DNA of 64,000 nucleotides from Littorina saxatilis (GCF_037325665.1 NC_090258.1:41297852-41361851), one strand, 5' to 3'. Numbered from the stretch's first letter, positions 11,517 to 35,520 are shown. Made by a program: numbers and translations. The notes: generated by a model from the sequence alone, not told the origin.

Positions 11517-12590
11517 ACACAACCGATATCAGCCGTATTGCTGGCTTTGCGATATTGCTAAAGACAATGCCCTAGTTTTCAATCAAAATGAGGCACTTCC
11601 CCAATGAGACAGATTATGAAGTAGCAGACGACAACATGTATGGTTTTCAAATGTGTGTCTGCAGCGTAAGTGAAGCTGTCAAAGATTCTGAAAAGGTGCC
11701 TTTGTAGAAATGCGCCATTTTCGCTGAATAGAAGTCGAAACCATGATCAGTTGATAACGTCCTGGATTTTTACAACAGATCTAGTCTAACTCTAACCACT
11801 TCTGAATTAAATTTCGTCACCAATGAAAATCTTAGGCAGAACAAATTGCAACCCGAAAAGTGCATTAGCATGATAACTCATGTAGCACTAATAACCTATG
11901 TCCCGACTGTATGTGTGAGGAATATTATTCACCCACGAATTTTTTCTCTCACTTCCACGCACCTACCGTATTTTGATCTGGTTATTTTTCAAACAACAGC
12001 ACTCAGACGATTACTTTAGGGTTGCGGTGAAAGCCCAACCTGTATCCTTTCAAGTTCAGTTGGTTTCGAGGTGATCAGACAAAGCGAAGGACACTAAAAC
12101 AATCAGAGTTTGACAGCCTTGAACGATTTCAGGCGATCTCCCTTGCGGCCATCTTTGCAGGTTTGCTTGACTCAGTTACTTGCCCTTTGCACGCCGTGTG
12201 CTATCCATCAGTCATCTTCTTTCAATTTGTTCCTCAAAGTTTTCATTTCAATTTAACAAATGTAAAACTAAGTAAAACTGGGTCTTTCGATTGATAAACT
12301 CATTCACTCGACGATGGACGTCGTCAGCTCGTTGAGTCAAGTTTTACGATTTCAACAAACTTCCGGTTACGCGACAACATCGCTGTGACGTCATGATAAA
12401 AAAAACAAGACTTCTTTACAAACCAACGTAATTTACAACTACTTCAAAATTATATGTCAACAAAATATATGTAGACTATATCATGCTTTCGTATATTATA
12501 AACATTAATCATCCAAATTAAACATACCGGCCTCTTTCGGTCACATCGGCTTCGCTGCTCTTGCCGCCGCTCTCTCCCTGCGGTGTCCAT
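389..12590 (-). CDS. Probable multi-exon gene for a zinc-finger / tyrosine-recombinase-like protein (Crypton-related, possibly domesticated)
   Basis: Candidate exons in transcript order are 12590-12528, 10749-10693, 7736-7143, 6563-5970, 3483-1437 and 642-389. All have AG/GT borders and phases 0,0,0,0,0,1, giving 1,202 residues if both copies of the duplicated exon are used, or 1,004 with one. The exon 3483-1437 to 642-389 join is the best supported: strong acceptor and in-phase codon G|GA. The N-terminal part is basic then acidic and unrecognised. The large exon has two Cys/His fingers and a tyrosine-recombinase fold. Such genes are common in mollusc and fish genomes as Crypton-like DNA elements. 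No terminal repeats or reverse transcriptase were seen around this one, and its introns contain younger transposons, which suits an old resident gene. Joining the three 5' exon sets to the recombinase exon is inference. They could be two genes. Confidence 0.5.
1127..1250. repeat. Intronic tandem repeat (about 57 bp, three degenerate copies)
   Basis: A unit containing TTGCTGGCTTNTGATTG and AATAATATTAAAATAAGGCTC recurs at 1135, 1190 and about 1235, in the intron between the recombinase exon and the terminal exon. The rest of that intron (643-1436) shows nothing recognised. Confidence 0.7.
1437..3483 (-). CDS. Large exon: two zinc fingers plus tyrosine-recombinase-like catalytic domain
   Basis: 2,047 bp. 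The acceptor is TTTATGTTTCAG|GAC and the donor AAAAG|GTATTT. The order is an acidic start (SASSDYDLSDTDPTW), a KKKKK run, a C2H2-like finger (CLVCGLSTTKLERHFNSFH), a second Cys/His cluster (CPECYGYFNSKDMYRHKC), a helical core, then recombinase boxes: Arg in FNRRRSGEVSKM, a Lys hairpin (IGKTGTIVP), SLRKH, LGHD and the nucleophile region HRRYYRLP. In the usual R-H-R-H-Y set the first His appears as Thr (T-S-L-R); the others are present. An acidic tail DEENDDDEED follows. Related metazoan proteins are known as Crypton-like; activity cannot be judged. Confidence 0.8.
3493..5750. other. Intron/intergenic stretch with scattered short repeats
   Basis: No exon could be supported. A roughly 45-bp motif (CCACCGTAAAATCCTG followed by CAGGGT) occurs at about 4660, 4720, 5115 and 5400. 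Fragments around TTATGGTGAG...GCC recur at 3790 and 4806 followed by TACCCCGC. A 102-codon open stretch on the minus strand (4551-4243, MDAFAHVTGSSR...) could be part of an exon but has no clear homology or borders. Confidence 0.4.
5970..6563 (-). CDS. Duplicated acidic exon, copy A (594 bp)
   Basis: Twin of the exon 1,173 bp away, with the same acceptor (CTTTCAG|GTTCAG) and donor (CAG|GTAATC) and both phases 0. Three of the four differences are synonymous, which suggests coding constraint or extreme youth. Tandem in-frame exon twins often give mutually exclusive or additive splicing. Which applies here is unknown. Confidence 0.6.
7143..7736 (-). CDS. Duplicated acidic exon, copy B (594 bp)
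   Basis: Acceptor CTTTCAG|GTACAG and donor GACCAG|GTAATC. It has 198 codons with both ends in phase 0, so it can be included, skipped or used with its twin without changing frame. The protein starts VQERLSLQERQQQHQS and goes on to a Ser/Pro-rich then Asp/Glu-rich low-complexity segment (for example DGGDEDFDLDAAF). I recognise no domain. It differs from copy A at about four bases, only one changing a residue (Thr here, Met in copy A). Confidence 0.6.
7850..8206 (+). mobile_element. MITE ending GAGTCACTTTTACTCAAGTGAC
   Basis: Copy of the family also seen at 32538-33135: same order of GGCTAGTTATCTC, GATGTAAAGAAT, CCGATGAA, TTTTCCTT, GGTCACTTTTATAGTTTCCGAG and the hairpin end AGTCACTTTTACTCAAGTGAC. 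A truncated copy lies at about 6680-6935, created by the exon duplication. Its left end is not certain. It is non-coding. Confidence 0.7.
8547..8763. mobile_element. hAT-like MITE, 5-bp target duplication
   Basis: Terminal inverted repeats CAGGGCTAGAAATTAAC and GTTAATTTCGAGCCCT, flanked by the direct repeat GCCAC (8542-8546 and 8764-8768). It is about 217 bp and non-coding. The CAGGGCNNGA terminus is typical of hAT non-autonomous elements. The short duplication matches two other copies in this window. Confidence 0.75.
8967..10282 (-). mobile_element. Pogo/Tigger-like DNA transposon, internally deleted
   Basis: It starts CAGTGGTACTCCC (8967) and ends GGGAGTACCACTG (10282), with TA on both sides (8965-8966, 10283-10284), the Tc1/mariner-pogo hallmark. 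The 1,316 bp hold only the start of a transposase on the minus strand. Full pogo/Tigger elements are about 2-3 kb, so the DDE catalytic domain is missing. It contains a pair of small perfect hairpins at 9766-9813 and a (GAA)n run at 9926-9955. Confidence 0.9.
9285..9683 (-). pseudogene. N-terminal fragment of a Tigger/CENP-B-type transposase
   Basis: The translation contains KKRTFLTLEQRVEVVKRSRK, then ETAISIARSFEVGKTQIQSI, QENVVNRWETG and WSWFCDRC. This is the CENP-B N-terminal helix-turn-helix plus the start of the second DNA-binding helix bundle of pogo-type transposases. No DDE domain follows within the element, so it is a remnant. It lies inside the TA-flanked terminal repeats, which confirms its origin. 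Confidence 0.85.
10693..10749 (-). CDS. Candidate 57-bp exon
   Basis: Polypyrimidine tract and TTTTTTCAG acceptor, 19 codons in phase 0 (MTRGQVMVELSRKKIKISH), then donor CAT|GTGAGT. Read after the first exon it gives ...RKRPMTRGQVMVELSRKK, a basic segment that could bind nucleic acid or act as a nuclear signal. It begins with ATG, so it could itself be the start in a shorter isoform. Confidence 0.55.
10750..12527. other. Intron of the minus-strand gene
   Basis: AT-rich non-coding DNA with one simple repeat (a run of C, then (CA)n, at 11487-11520). No ORF, SINE or MITE could be recognised with confidence. Confidence 0.5.
12528..12590 (-). CDS. Candidate first coding exon, basic N-terminus
   Basis: ATG at 12590 followed by 21 codons (starts MDTAGRERRQEQRS, ends DRKRP), rich in Arg, Gln and Glu, with donor CCG|GTATGT in phase 0. 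The surrounding 12530-12620 is more GC- and CpG-rich than the flanks, as at a promoter. Whether an upstream 5' exon exists cannot be told. Confidence 0.5.
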
Positions 12591-12888
12591 TTTCAGTGTC
12601 AACTGAAGTTTTGGCGCGCCGAACTTGTGTGTGAACTTGTGTGAGGAATTATACCGTGTATGCGCGGTCACCTATTACGCAAGAGGTGTGTAAAAAACAT
12701 GCATCCGTGACATTTTACCTCCATTTTCCTGCCTGACGTAAAACGAAACGAAACTTAATTTGGGGGTATTTATTGACCGTTTTATACGGCTTTTGACAAT
12801 ATTTCCCTATGCTGCCGGCAGGATATACCGACCCGGCATCCTAATGAGGGTGTGTAAACTTGCAAAAGGCAGCTTAACGGGGCTCACA

Positions 12889-12940
<52 letters not shown>

Positions 12941-13109
12941 AACACTGACCTGTCAGTCACACTCATAGTGTAGGTATTCAAAATCATAACTGATTATTTC
13001 TCATTTATCCATGTATCCAAATGAAAACTGAAGAAAAACACTTGTCTTGGTCTGTCATTGGTATGCAGTATCACACTTAAGAAAACGCTTGTGGATACTT
13101 TTGTCGCAG
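12591..13109. promoter_or_regulatory. Head-to-head intergenic region, possible bidirectional promoter
   Basis: It lies between the ATG of the minus-strand gene (12590) and the first PDE exon found on the plus strand (13110). It holds a CpG-containing stretch next to 12590 and a (CA)n array at 12889-12932. No TATA box could be chosen. If the PDE gene begins far upstream, this is only the minus-strand gene's promoter. Confidence 0.35.
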
Positions 13110-26822
<13,713 letters not shown>

Positions 26823-26847
26823 GCGGCGACTCGGCAGTGGTGTGGAT

Positions 26848-26942
26848 TGTGTGCTGAGCAACAGGGCACGCTGAGCGGCTCAGCCAACACGCCATACTTG
26901 AGACCGGGGTCTGAGCGACTCAGCAGTGATGTGGATTGTGTG
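26848..26942 (+). pseudogene. Partial duplication of the last PDE exon's end
   Basis: GTGCTGAGCAACAGGGCACG, GAGCGGCTCAGCCAACACG, CATACT, GAGACCGGGGTCTGAGCGAC and GTGGATTGTGTG repeat the end of the coding exon, its stop and the first part of the 3' UTR (26738-26850), with one internal deletion. It lies in the 3' UTR of the same gene. Confidence 0.85.
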
Positions 26943-27047
26943 AGGAGGAGAGGGAAGTCTGACTCCGCTGGGACACAGTGTAGGGCAGAGAACTGCAGCG
27001 AGGCTGATATTTCTGTACGCTGGAGAGGGATGGGATAAGAGGGAAAC

Positions 27048-27134
<87 letters not shown>

Positions 27135-27740
27135 CGAGGGTGTGTGTGTGTGTGATATGTTTGTATGTGCAGGGCTGTACCAGGGGGAGGGGGAGATCTT
27201 GAGTTACGTTAGCCCCCCCCCCTCCCCCACATAACCAGCAAATGTATCTTTTTCTCAAGGAGAGACCGAAAAGACCCCTTTCAAATGCTAAATTTCATCA
27301 GCATCTTAGGCAAGCCCATGTACCCCTGCCTCATTTGGAAAGCCCCTCCTCATACCATAGGTCCTGCCCTGGTGTGTGTATGTGTGGTTTGGCGCGCGCG
27401 TGTGTGTGTGTCTGTGTGTGTGAATTCATTCTCGTGTGTATATGCGTCTCTGTGTCTGTCTATGCGTGCATGTGCATAGTACGAGAAGAACAGAGTGAAG
27501 AGCACTGATACGGAATGTGAATGGCTGACAGTTTTCCACACACAATGCTCAGTCAGTGACTTTCCTGGCAAGAGAACCCTGCACTTTCTTCACATCCGTA
27601 CTTCCAGTGCACTACTCTAGTGTGTCACGTAGCGCCGTCTTCTATACACCCCGTGCCTAGCTATGCAGAACGTCACTTTTCTATTGGTTTGTGTTGGTGA
27701 TATATTGGACGTTTTGTCTAACTAAAACTGTGTTTAGTTG
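26943..27740. other. Likely PDE 3' UTR and flank with (GT)n tracts
   Basis: GT tracts at 27050-27132 and 27385-27425. No definite polyadenylation signal could be chosen. The 3' end of the transcript is unknown. Confidence 0.4.
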
Positions 27741-27766
27741 TCAGTGATGGTGAGGCAATGTGAATG

Positions 27767-28690
27767 AGAAGATGCTTGACTTGGACTGTGGGCAGATATA
27801 AGTGTGTGTTAGACGATGCGAAGATGCTTGACTTGGACTGTGGGCAGATATAAGTGTGTGTTAGACGATGCGAAGATGCTTGACTTGGACTGTGGGCAGA
27901 TATAAGTGTGTGTTAGACGATGCGAAGATGCTTGACTTGGACTGTGGGCAGATATAAGTGTGTTAGTCAGAGTTGAGAAGATACTTGACTTAGACTGTGG
28001 AAATATTTAAAGAGTGTTGGTTAGAGTTAAGCCGTTGCTTGACTTGGACTGTGATCAGATCTAAGTGTGTGTTAGACGATGATCAGATGCTTGACTTAAA
28101 CTGTGGAAAGATATAAAGAGTGTTAATTGGTTAGAGTTAGGCAAAGGTTTGACTTAGACTGTGGAAAGATATAAAGAGTGTTGGTTAGAGTTGAGCAAAT
28201 GCTTGACTTAGACTGTGGAAAGATATAAAGAGTATTGGTTAGACGATGACCAAATACTTAATTGACTTAGACTGTGGAAAGACATATATGGGAGTGTTAG
28301 ACGATGAGCAGATAATTGACTTAGGCTGTGGACAAAGACTGTCGCTTCGACAGTCAGTAGGTACTTGATTGACTAAGACTTTTGAATTATGTGAGCGTGT
28401 TGGCCAAAGTTGGGTAGATATGAGAGTGCTGGATAGACGCAGAGCAGATACTCGAATTAAACTTTGGAAAGATATAGGATATGAGAGTGTTAGGCGATGA
28501 GCAGTTACTTAGACTGTGGGCAAATAAGAGAGTGTTGCTTCAACAGTGAGGAGTTACTTGACTGAGACGTTTGACACGTGTAAAAGTGTTGGTCAGAGTT
28601 GAGCAAATGCTGGACTCAAACTATGGAAACATATCCGAGTGATAGTTATAGACGATGAGCAGGTACTTGACTTACACTGTGAAAAGATAT
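27767..28690. repeat. 52-bp minisatellite, decaying to the right
   Basis: Four near-perfect copies (GAAGATGCTTGACTTGGACT + GTGGGCAGATATAAGTGTGT + GTTAGACGATGC) are followed by about a dozen increasingly diverged copies built on CTTGACTTAGACTGTGGAAA + GATATAA. Young copies are at one end and old ones at the other. Confidence 0.9.
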
Positions 28691-29228
28691 GACAGTGCTG
28701 TGGACTACCTGGGAGTTTCGGTCTGCTGACTTTGAGCAGTGGACACGCCGATCCTCGAGGGGTACGTCATAGTCTGCATGGCTGACGGCGTTGTAACAAA
28801 AACAACAACCACGGGTGTCTCAGCAAAGACAGAATTCGTAGCCCAAATCCGAAACAGATAGGGTGCTCATAGAAATCGTAACATTCAGTGTGATCATGAA
28901 CTGAGAGTGTGAAACAAAGGCTGATGAGGTGGCACTCATGGTGCGTCAGTTGCCGTGTTTCGTACACTGAAGTGATCGACAGCAAGTTGCAGAGCCGAGT
29001 GTAACCATGAAGCAATCATAATGTGTTGTCAAAGTTCCATGTGTTTCCTTCTCTAATGCTGAAAAACTCCAGCGCAGGGGGGCCCTGTCTGCCATGGGCT
29101 TGGCAGAGCCTTTAGTCAACATGCTCAGATCACATGACTTGGACAGGGTTGAACCTGCGCGCAATGGGGAGGGGCACCTGGTTGTCCACTGAGAGGACCT
29201 GAACGTCCCTCCCAAGGTCACAGGGATA
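28691..29228. other. Intergenic, nothing recognised
   Basis: No coding or mobile sequence identified. Confidence 0.5.
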
Positions 29229-29640
29229 TCAATCAATCAATCAATGACGCTTATATCGCGCATATTCCGTGGGTACAGTTCTAGGCGCTCTGCAGTGATG
29301 CCGTGTGAGATGAAATTTTATACGGCCAGTAGATTGCAGCCATTTCGGCGCATATTTACCTTTCACGGCCTATTATTCCAAGTCACACGGGTATAGGTAG
29401 ACAATTATTAACTGTGCCTAAGCAATTTTGCCAGGAAAGACCCTTTTGTCAATCGTGGGATCTTTAACGTGCACACCCAATGTAGTGTACACGGGAGGAG
29501 GGTTCGGACACCGAAGAGAGTCTGCACACAAAGTTGACTCTGAAATAAATTTCCGCCGAACCTGGGATCGAACTCACGCTGACAGCGGCCAACTGAATAC
29601 AAATCCAGCGCGCTACCAACTGAGCTATATCCCCGCCCAT
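29229..29640 (-). mobile_element. tRNA-headed SINE with (ATTG)n tail
   Basis: On the minus strand: head GCGGGGATATAGCTCAGTTG + GTAGCGCGC (A box) and GAGTTCGATCCCAGG (B box). The body has AAAGATCCCACGATTGAC and AGGCCGTGAAAGGTAA, then GGAATATGCGCGATATAAGC and an (ATTG)n tail at 29229-29245. It is followed by a tandem 35-bp repeat (29641-29705: CTGAATGGCCCTCCCAAGGT...). Confidence 0.88.
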
Positions 29641-30514
29641 ACACCTGAATGGCCCTCCCAAGGTCACAGGGATACACCTGAATGGCCCTCCCAAGGTCAC
29701 AGGGGTAAAAAGTCAAAAATCAAGTCCACCGAGAGGACTCGTATGACTCTCCTGCTGTCCTGGTTTCAAGGGATAAAAAGTCGGGAATCATGTCCGCAAA
29801 AGCAGTGTTGACAATGAGAGTACCTGACTTAAACTTCGTCTACAAAATCGAAGTTAATTGTCCTTTCTTCTGTAGCATAAGGGCTGAAGACCAAGCAGTG
29901 TGTGCTATGAAAAGCAGTCATGCTTCAAGAAATACAATGTGGCATGATTATGCGTGGTGGTTTTCAGAGAAAAAGTCTGTTCAATATGGCAACAATGGTC
30001 CAAATATGTGTTAGGCCGCTCCACTGATTTCTGATTTTTTAAGAAATCGTATTTGTTATTTTTTCTGTGTTTGTACGTGCGTCAGTTTTTATTAAAGTGT
30101 TTTGGTATACCTATCATATGCGTCTGCCAGGGCGTAGGCCTGCGGGATATCCCTTGTCCATGTCTGATCCACGTAAATCGAAAACAAGCAAATAAATAAA
30201 GATAAGCACAAACAGAGACACAAACAAGCCAACAACAAACAAACAAAAACATCCTGTAAAATACAGCAAAAACAAGTACATTTTGGGAGGGAGTGGCAAA
30301 AATCATGTATGTGGCAAATCGTGCATGTCAGTGGCAAAAAAATACTTGTCACAAAATGGTTATTGGAGCACTCTAGATGAGTATACTTTTCATCGTTTGT
30401 GATCAGGAAAGATTCTTGAAGGAAAGTAGCTAGCGCCTTGGGCAGTTAGGGTAGGTGATATCGTGTTGTCTTTAATACAGGTTTGGTCGTGTGCAGATTG
30501 TATGCAGTGGATAT

Positions 30515-30778
30515 AAGGCCAAATACAAATGTATGTTGGTTTAGGGTAACGCGACCGACCCTATTTTTTCCTCCGACCCTAACACTTTTTTTTCATTTCT
30601 AAAAAAAACCAAAAAAACTGTTGGCACATTTTGCGAACCATACTGAGGCTAAGGGAAGTAACCTCCTTTAAAATCGACTAAATTATTTTTAAAAAAATTA
30701 AATGATAAAAAGCTGATCTATCGACCCTATCTTTTTTGGTCCGTTACCCTAAACCAACATATCTTTTTATTTGGCCTA
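30515..30778. mobile_element. MITE with GGTTTAGGGTAAC termini
   Basis: Inverted ends: GGCCAAATACAAATGTATGT + TGGTTTAGGGTAAC on the left and GTTACCCTAAACCAACATAT on the right. The interior has GACCGACCCTATTTTT on one side and CGACCCTATC on the other. It is related in design to 44690-44877. Confidence 0.8.
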
Positions 30779-30789
30779 ATGACTGAAAT

Positions 30790-32520
30790 GCAAAAACATT
30801 TGTGATCCAAAAGTCGACTTTTTTTGTCATCTCATTAGCAAGTACATCATATGGGTTAAATGGTGGCCAGACCTGTGTGATAGCGGTGATTTTGTTTTCT
30901 ATATGTGCCAGTCAGTGTTTTGGTTTTGCTGATGGCTTGTGTGTTGTTGTCTTGAATTGTTAGATACATGTGAACCTTTTCCTAACAACTTGAATTAAAA
31001 TGTAAAATGTCAAGATGCCAACACTGAACATGTGATGAGCCAATGCAATTATAAATGTTTTCCGATTTTTGCTTGCTTGTTGTCTGTTCTTTCTCTAGCA
31101 CTTTTTGCCACACATTGTTGAAGGTATTATTGTTCTAACTCTTGTTTCTATCATCATTAATAACGTTTGTCACAGTATTAGTACTATTTATGAGGGTAGA
31201 GTGCACCAAGTTGTATTTTATTAAAGTGGCTGAACTGAAATAGGCTCCTTTAGTTACCATCAACGGTTGCTAAATAGAGGAATATACTAAACGAAAAAAT
31301 GTGTTATATATTTGAGCTTGTGAATATTTCTCGACACAGTTCCGTTTCCATCACAATATTAAGGAGGAGCGCAATAGACAAAAGAAAGCAACAACAAAAT
31401 AATAACAAGACAACAACAACAACAAAAGACAAACAGCAGCGAAAGGCAACACCAACAACAACAACAATAAAAGACAACAACAACAAACAACAACAAAAGA
31501 AAATAACAAAGTATCAGGTGCAGAAGAAAAAACCAACGACAACCAAAACTAATTTATAAGCAAACAGTTCTTCAAAAAATAATTGTCAGTTCGATTTTAC
31601 GAATTGTTTTGTGAGTGCTTACTTTCTCTAAATAATTGTTAACCTTCTATGATTTGTGCCGCTGTTGTGTATTGATCTGTTGATCGATTGATTGCCATGG
31701 TAGAATTGATCAGACTTGTACACAGACCAGGGGATGTAACCGGCACATTTTCAAGACAACCGTGCAGCACTGGTTACGACAGAGTTGCACACCTTTTCAG
31801 TGGTTCCATTGTTCCTTTCGTAAATTATTGTTTATTACTAATGTATGCTTCATTATGATAATGAAGAATCGCATCACTTTATTGTCTACTATCATGCAAT
31901 AGTATTCGTTTCTGTTCCTTGCAGCACTTCCAGTGAATGTTTGGAAACATTTCAGAAAAAAACACCTGATTACAAAAACGATCCACTTTACGAATTGTTT
32001 CACCACGTCCGATCTTTTTGTCAGCGTCTGCTGAAAATTAGCATCATTTTGCGATAGTTATTCGTTATTATAACATTTGCTTTATTTTAAATGCAGGTGC
32101 AGGTGCAGTTCCTTGACGAATTTGTTTTACGAAATATTACTAACTGGCAAAATACGATATTTCTCTATTAATCATGTTGCTAATGTCTCATACATGTTCT
32201 ACAAATTAATTTTGTGATCTCATAATCACATTACATATACACATCGATAAAACAAAAAGAAGTTCAGAAAGAAAACGACGATATTAATAAATAAAAACAT
32301 CATACAAATCAATTAATATAATTGTATTGATACAAAAAAAAACGTATAACAAAACTGTTACACAAAATTTAAAAAAATAAGATAAGTAAAACAGTAAATA
32401 CATGAATAAAGACTCATGACGAAAACTCACAATTAACAAGAAGAGCAAACGCTCGATCGAGTCACTTTCGCAGTTCTGAATATTATATGAGGCATCAGAT
32501 GGACAGGAAGAAATTGCTAT
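30790..32520. other. Intergenic AT-rich DNA
   Basis: An (AAC)n-like tract at 31385-31540. No coding sequence or element was recognised elsewhere in this stretch. Confidence 0.5.
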
Positions 32521-32537
32521 TCACAACACAATGAGTC

Positions 32538-33135
32538 ACGTTCACATAAAATTTGAGCCCGGTCACTTTTATAGTTTCCGAGAAAAGCCCAACGTTAAGT
32601 TGTGTGTTGCCGAACAGAAAAGGCTAGTTATCTCCCTTGTTTTTCTGATAACGTTCGTAAAAGGCTACAGATGTAAATACTTTGATGTAAAGAATAATCC
32701 TACAAAGTTTCAATCACATCCGATGAACTTTGTCAAAGATATAAAATGTCTAATTTTTCCTTTGACGCTGACCTGTGACCTTGAAAAAGGTCAAAGGTCA
32801 ACAAAACCATCGTTAAAGTAGAGGTCATTGGAGGTCACGACTAAACAAAATATGAGCCCGATCGCTTTGATAGTTTCCGAGAAAAGATATAAAATGTCTA
32901 ATTTTTCCTTTGACGCTGACCTGTGACCTTGAAAAAGGTCAAAGGTCAACGAAACCATCGTTAAAGTGTAGAGGTCATTGGAGGTCACGACTAAACAAAA
33001 TATGAGCCCGATCGCTTTGATAGTTTCCGAGAAAAGTCCAACGTTAAGGTGGTGTCTACGGACGGCCGGCCGGACGGCCGGCCGGACAGACTAACACTGA
33101 CCGATTACATAGAGTCACTTTTTCTCAAGTGACTC
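32538..33135 (+). mobile_element. MITE ending GAGTCACTTTTTCTCAAGTGAC, with an internal tandem duplication
   Basis: Same family as 7850-8206. About 150 bp is duplicated inside it (32733-32884 and 32885-33040, each with TTTTTCCTTTGACGCTGACC and TAGTTTCCGAGAAAAG). The right end has nested palindromes GGCCGGCCGGACGGCCGGCC (33064-33083) and the terminal hairpin (33112-33135). Confidence 0.8.
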
Positions 33136-33164
33136 AAAAACATTACTGAAGTTGGTGTGTACTC

Positions 33165-33258
33165 TGAAAGCGGCGTATGGCTGCCTAAAATGGCGGGGTA
33201 AAAACTGTCATACACGTAAAAAAAAAACACACGAGTGTACGTGGGAGAAGAAGAAGAA
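33165..33258 (+). mobile_element. 5'-truncated SINE tail
   Basis: GAAAGCGGCGTATGGCTGCC, TGGCGGGGTAAAAAC and GTCATACACGTAAAA, ending in (GAA)n: the 3' part of the SINE family at 15461. Confidence 0.8.
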
Positions 33259-33622
33259 GGTGTGTACTAAAAGCAAAGAGACAATAGCGACAAAATAAAA
33301 TCAAATCGAAGTATTCTGATTATTATTTGATTATTTTATTTCTGATTGTGTTCTTTACTGTGATTAAGTTATGGATTAGAACATGTATGTATGTGTTTGT
33401 TATGCTCTTATGTACTTTAAACAGAAGACAAAACCGTTTCGTATTTTCTTTATGTAGTTTTAACGTGCGGGTCAAAAGAAACAAGATCAAGCTCTCAATA
33501 TGAAGAGTGCGCAAGAGGCATGTTTGTAGAGCATACAAAAACACAAAAGTTTAGCGATAATATTTTGTTGTGTTTCCCTTTACTAATACTCATGTGCATG
33601 TATTTAATTTCCTTCAAGATTA

Positions 33623-33624
<2 letters not shown>

Positions 33625-33688
<64 letters not shown>

Positions 33689-33720
33689 AGAAAGGGAGAG
33701 AAAGAGGGAGAGAGAGAGAG
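33625..33720. repeat. (GT)n then (GA)n array
   Basis: About 62 bp of GT followed by GA-rich sequence, intergenic. Confidence 0.95.
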
Positions 33721-33899
33721 ACAATTAATTTATCTCATTTTCCCGCAAATAGAATTTTGCTGTGAATTACTCAATAAAATACTTTCACCCCAGGACCAAC
33801 AAGGTTGTTATTGATGAATTGTGATAAAACTTTAAAAAGTGTACAAAACAATACAACCCACAAAAATGCTGATAACTTATACATCTGTTGACCGAATTA

Positions 33900-34040
33900 C
33901 TTCACACGGCATAAATAAATCCCTGCGCCTTGAATATGTGCGCGATATAAATTGCATAAAAAAAATTTTTTTTTTAAATCCCTGCGCTTAGAACTGTACC
34001 CACGGAATACGCGTGATATAAACCTCATATTGATTGATTG
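33900..34040 (+). mobile_element. 3' tail of the (ATTG)n SINE family
   Basis: CCTGCGCCTTGAATATGTGC, CGATATAAATTGC, TACCCACGGAATACGCG and terminal TTGATTGATTG match the end of the elements at 29229 and 61672. Confidence 0.8.
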
Positions 34041-34045
34041 ATATT

Positions 34046-34276
34046 TGTGACCCTCCACCACGGAATGAGTCGCATGTTACCTTTTCATATTTTTACATTT
34101 TCTTAGTTTTTTTTATTCTCTATCCAGTGGTGAAAACCGTTTTAGAAAAGATTGAACACTTTTCGAGTTATAAGCCTGTGACTATGGTGATCCTCACACT
34201 GTTACTAGACACCCCCCGGACTTATATTCTGCCGCGTGAGGTGACATGCGACTCATTTCGTGGTGGAGGGTCACAT
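34046..34276. mobile_element. MITE with GTGACCCTCCACCACG termini
   Basis: Inverted ends GTGACCCTCCACCACGGAAT + GAGTCGCATGT and ACATGCGACTCATTTCGTGG + TGGAGGGTCAC, flanked by ATTT on both sides (possible 4-bp duplication). It is about 230 bp and non-coding. Beside it, GGTGTACATTAACT (34278) and AGTTAATGTACACC (34407) form another inverted pair. Confidence 0.85.
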
Positions 34277-34727
34277 TTGGTGTACATTAACTTCACCTTA
34301 AGTCAATCCCCGAATTTGGAAACTTTTTTTTAATTTGCACAAACGTCAGACCATTAATTGACCTACAAACTTGCCACTCTATGGACTGGTCATTCAATAG
34401 CTAACTGTAGTTAATGTACACCATAGTAAGTAATTCCGCCAACAGATGTAAAAGCAATTAACATTTTTGTAGGTTGCATTTTTTGATGGCCACCCGGTAT
34501 GTTACATCTGTTTTTATATAGTTATATTGTTGTAACAAGTAAATAACTGATTCATAATGCAGAATTTCTCTGGAGCTAGCCCTTTGTGATCTCATGTGTA
34601 CCCATAGCTGTGGTTATTGTACTGTTCAGAGAGTTGTTACTCAAGCTATAAAAAATGACGGCATAATTTGTTTCCTATTGCAAAGGAAAAACAAGGTTGT
34701 TAATAAAATGTTGCCATAGACTATATC

Positions 34728-34947
34728 TGTGTGTGTGTGTGTGAGTGTGTGTGTGTGTGCGAGTGCTGTGTGTGTGGGTGAGAGTGTGTGTGTGCTGTGT
34801 GTGTGTGTGTGCTGTGTGTGTGTGTGTGAGTGTGTGTGAGTGTGTGTGTGTGTGTGTGTGTGAATGTGTGTGAGTGTGCGTGTGTGTGTGTGTGTGTATG
34901 TGTGTGTGTGTGTATGTGTGTGTGTGTGTGTGAGTGTGTGTGTGCTG
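34728..34947. repeat. (GT)n array with complex interruptions
   Basis: GT repeats broken by GAGTG, GCTGTG and ATGTG words, intergenic. Confidence 0.95.
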
Positions 34948-34949
34948 TG

Positions 34950-35520
34950 GCTTTTTGTCTGTCTGTTTACCTCTGCCTGACTGGGGAAAAGAATTCCACA
35001 CACAGGGGAAAAAAACACACACATCATACCACCTTATCTCTGAGAACAGAGCATATTTATTTTGAATATGTTGAAAGACTGACAATTCCACTTTTCTCTT
35101 CAGCTGTTTTTGGATTTCAGTTTCGCAGGCAAAAAAGTTTTCCGAGATGGGTTTATTTAAAAAAATATATATTACCGCAGATATATATTACATGCACTGT
35201 CAAAAGATTGTAAATGATGGTAAAAAACATATTGGTCTCATAAAAATTGCACTGACAGATGCTGCACATATTCATTAACATTTGCATAATTTAACATTCG
35301 CATGTGTCACATGACAAAGGCACATATCTGAAAAACACACGAGTGAAGCTAGGAAGAAGCGTTTCACGGGGAAATCTCGCCGCGAGGAAGCCTAGGATTG
35401 TACCAGAGTAGGTGATTGGCCCTGTTGAGGCGCTCGCCATTGCGAGAAGTCATTAAGGCGGCTGCACAGCTGCTAATCCCATTGGATGTTTTTGGCTGTT
35501 CACAGACCATTGCAGACGAC
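34950..35520. other. Intergenic, nothing recognised
   Basis: No clear gene or element. A GC-richer patch at 35340-35500 is unexplained. Confidence 0.45.

Noticed and set aside
13047-13109. Upstream in-frame extension of the first PDE exon
   Set aside because: It would start at TTG and runs through an obvious acceptor (TTTTGTCGCAG). The peptide has no similarity to PDE sequences.
29560-29640. Functional tRNA gene on the minus strand
   Set aside because: A and B boxes are present, but the head is fused to a SINE body and the acceptor stem does not pair. The same applies at 15461, 24813, 39947, 42206, 58590 and 61650.
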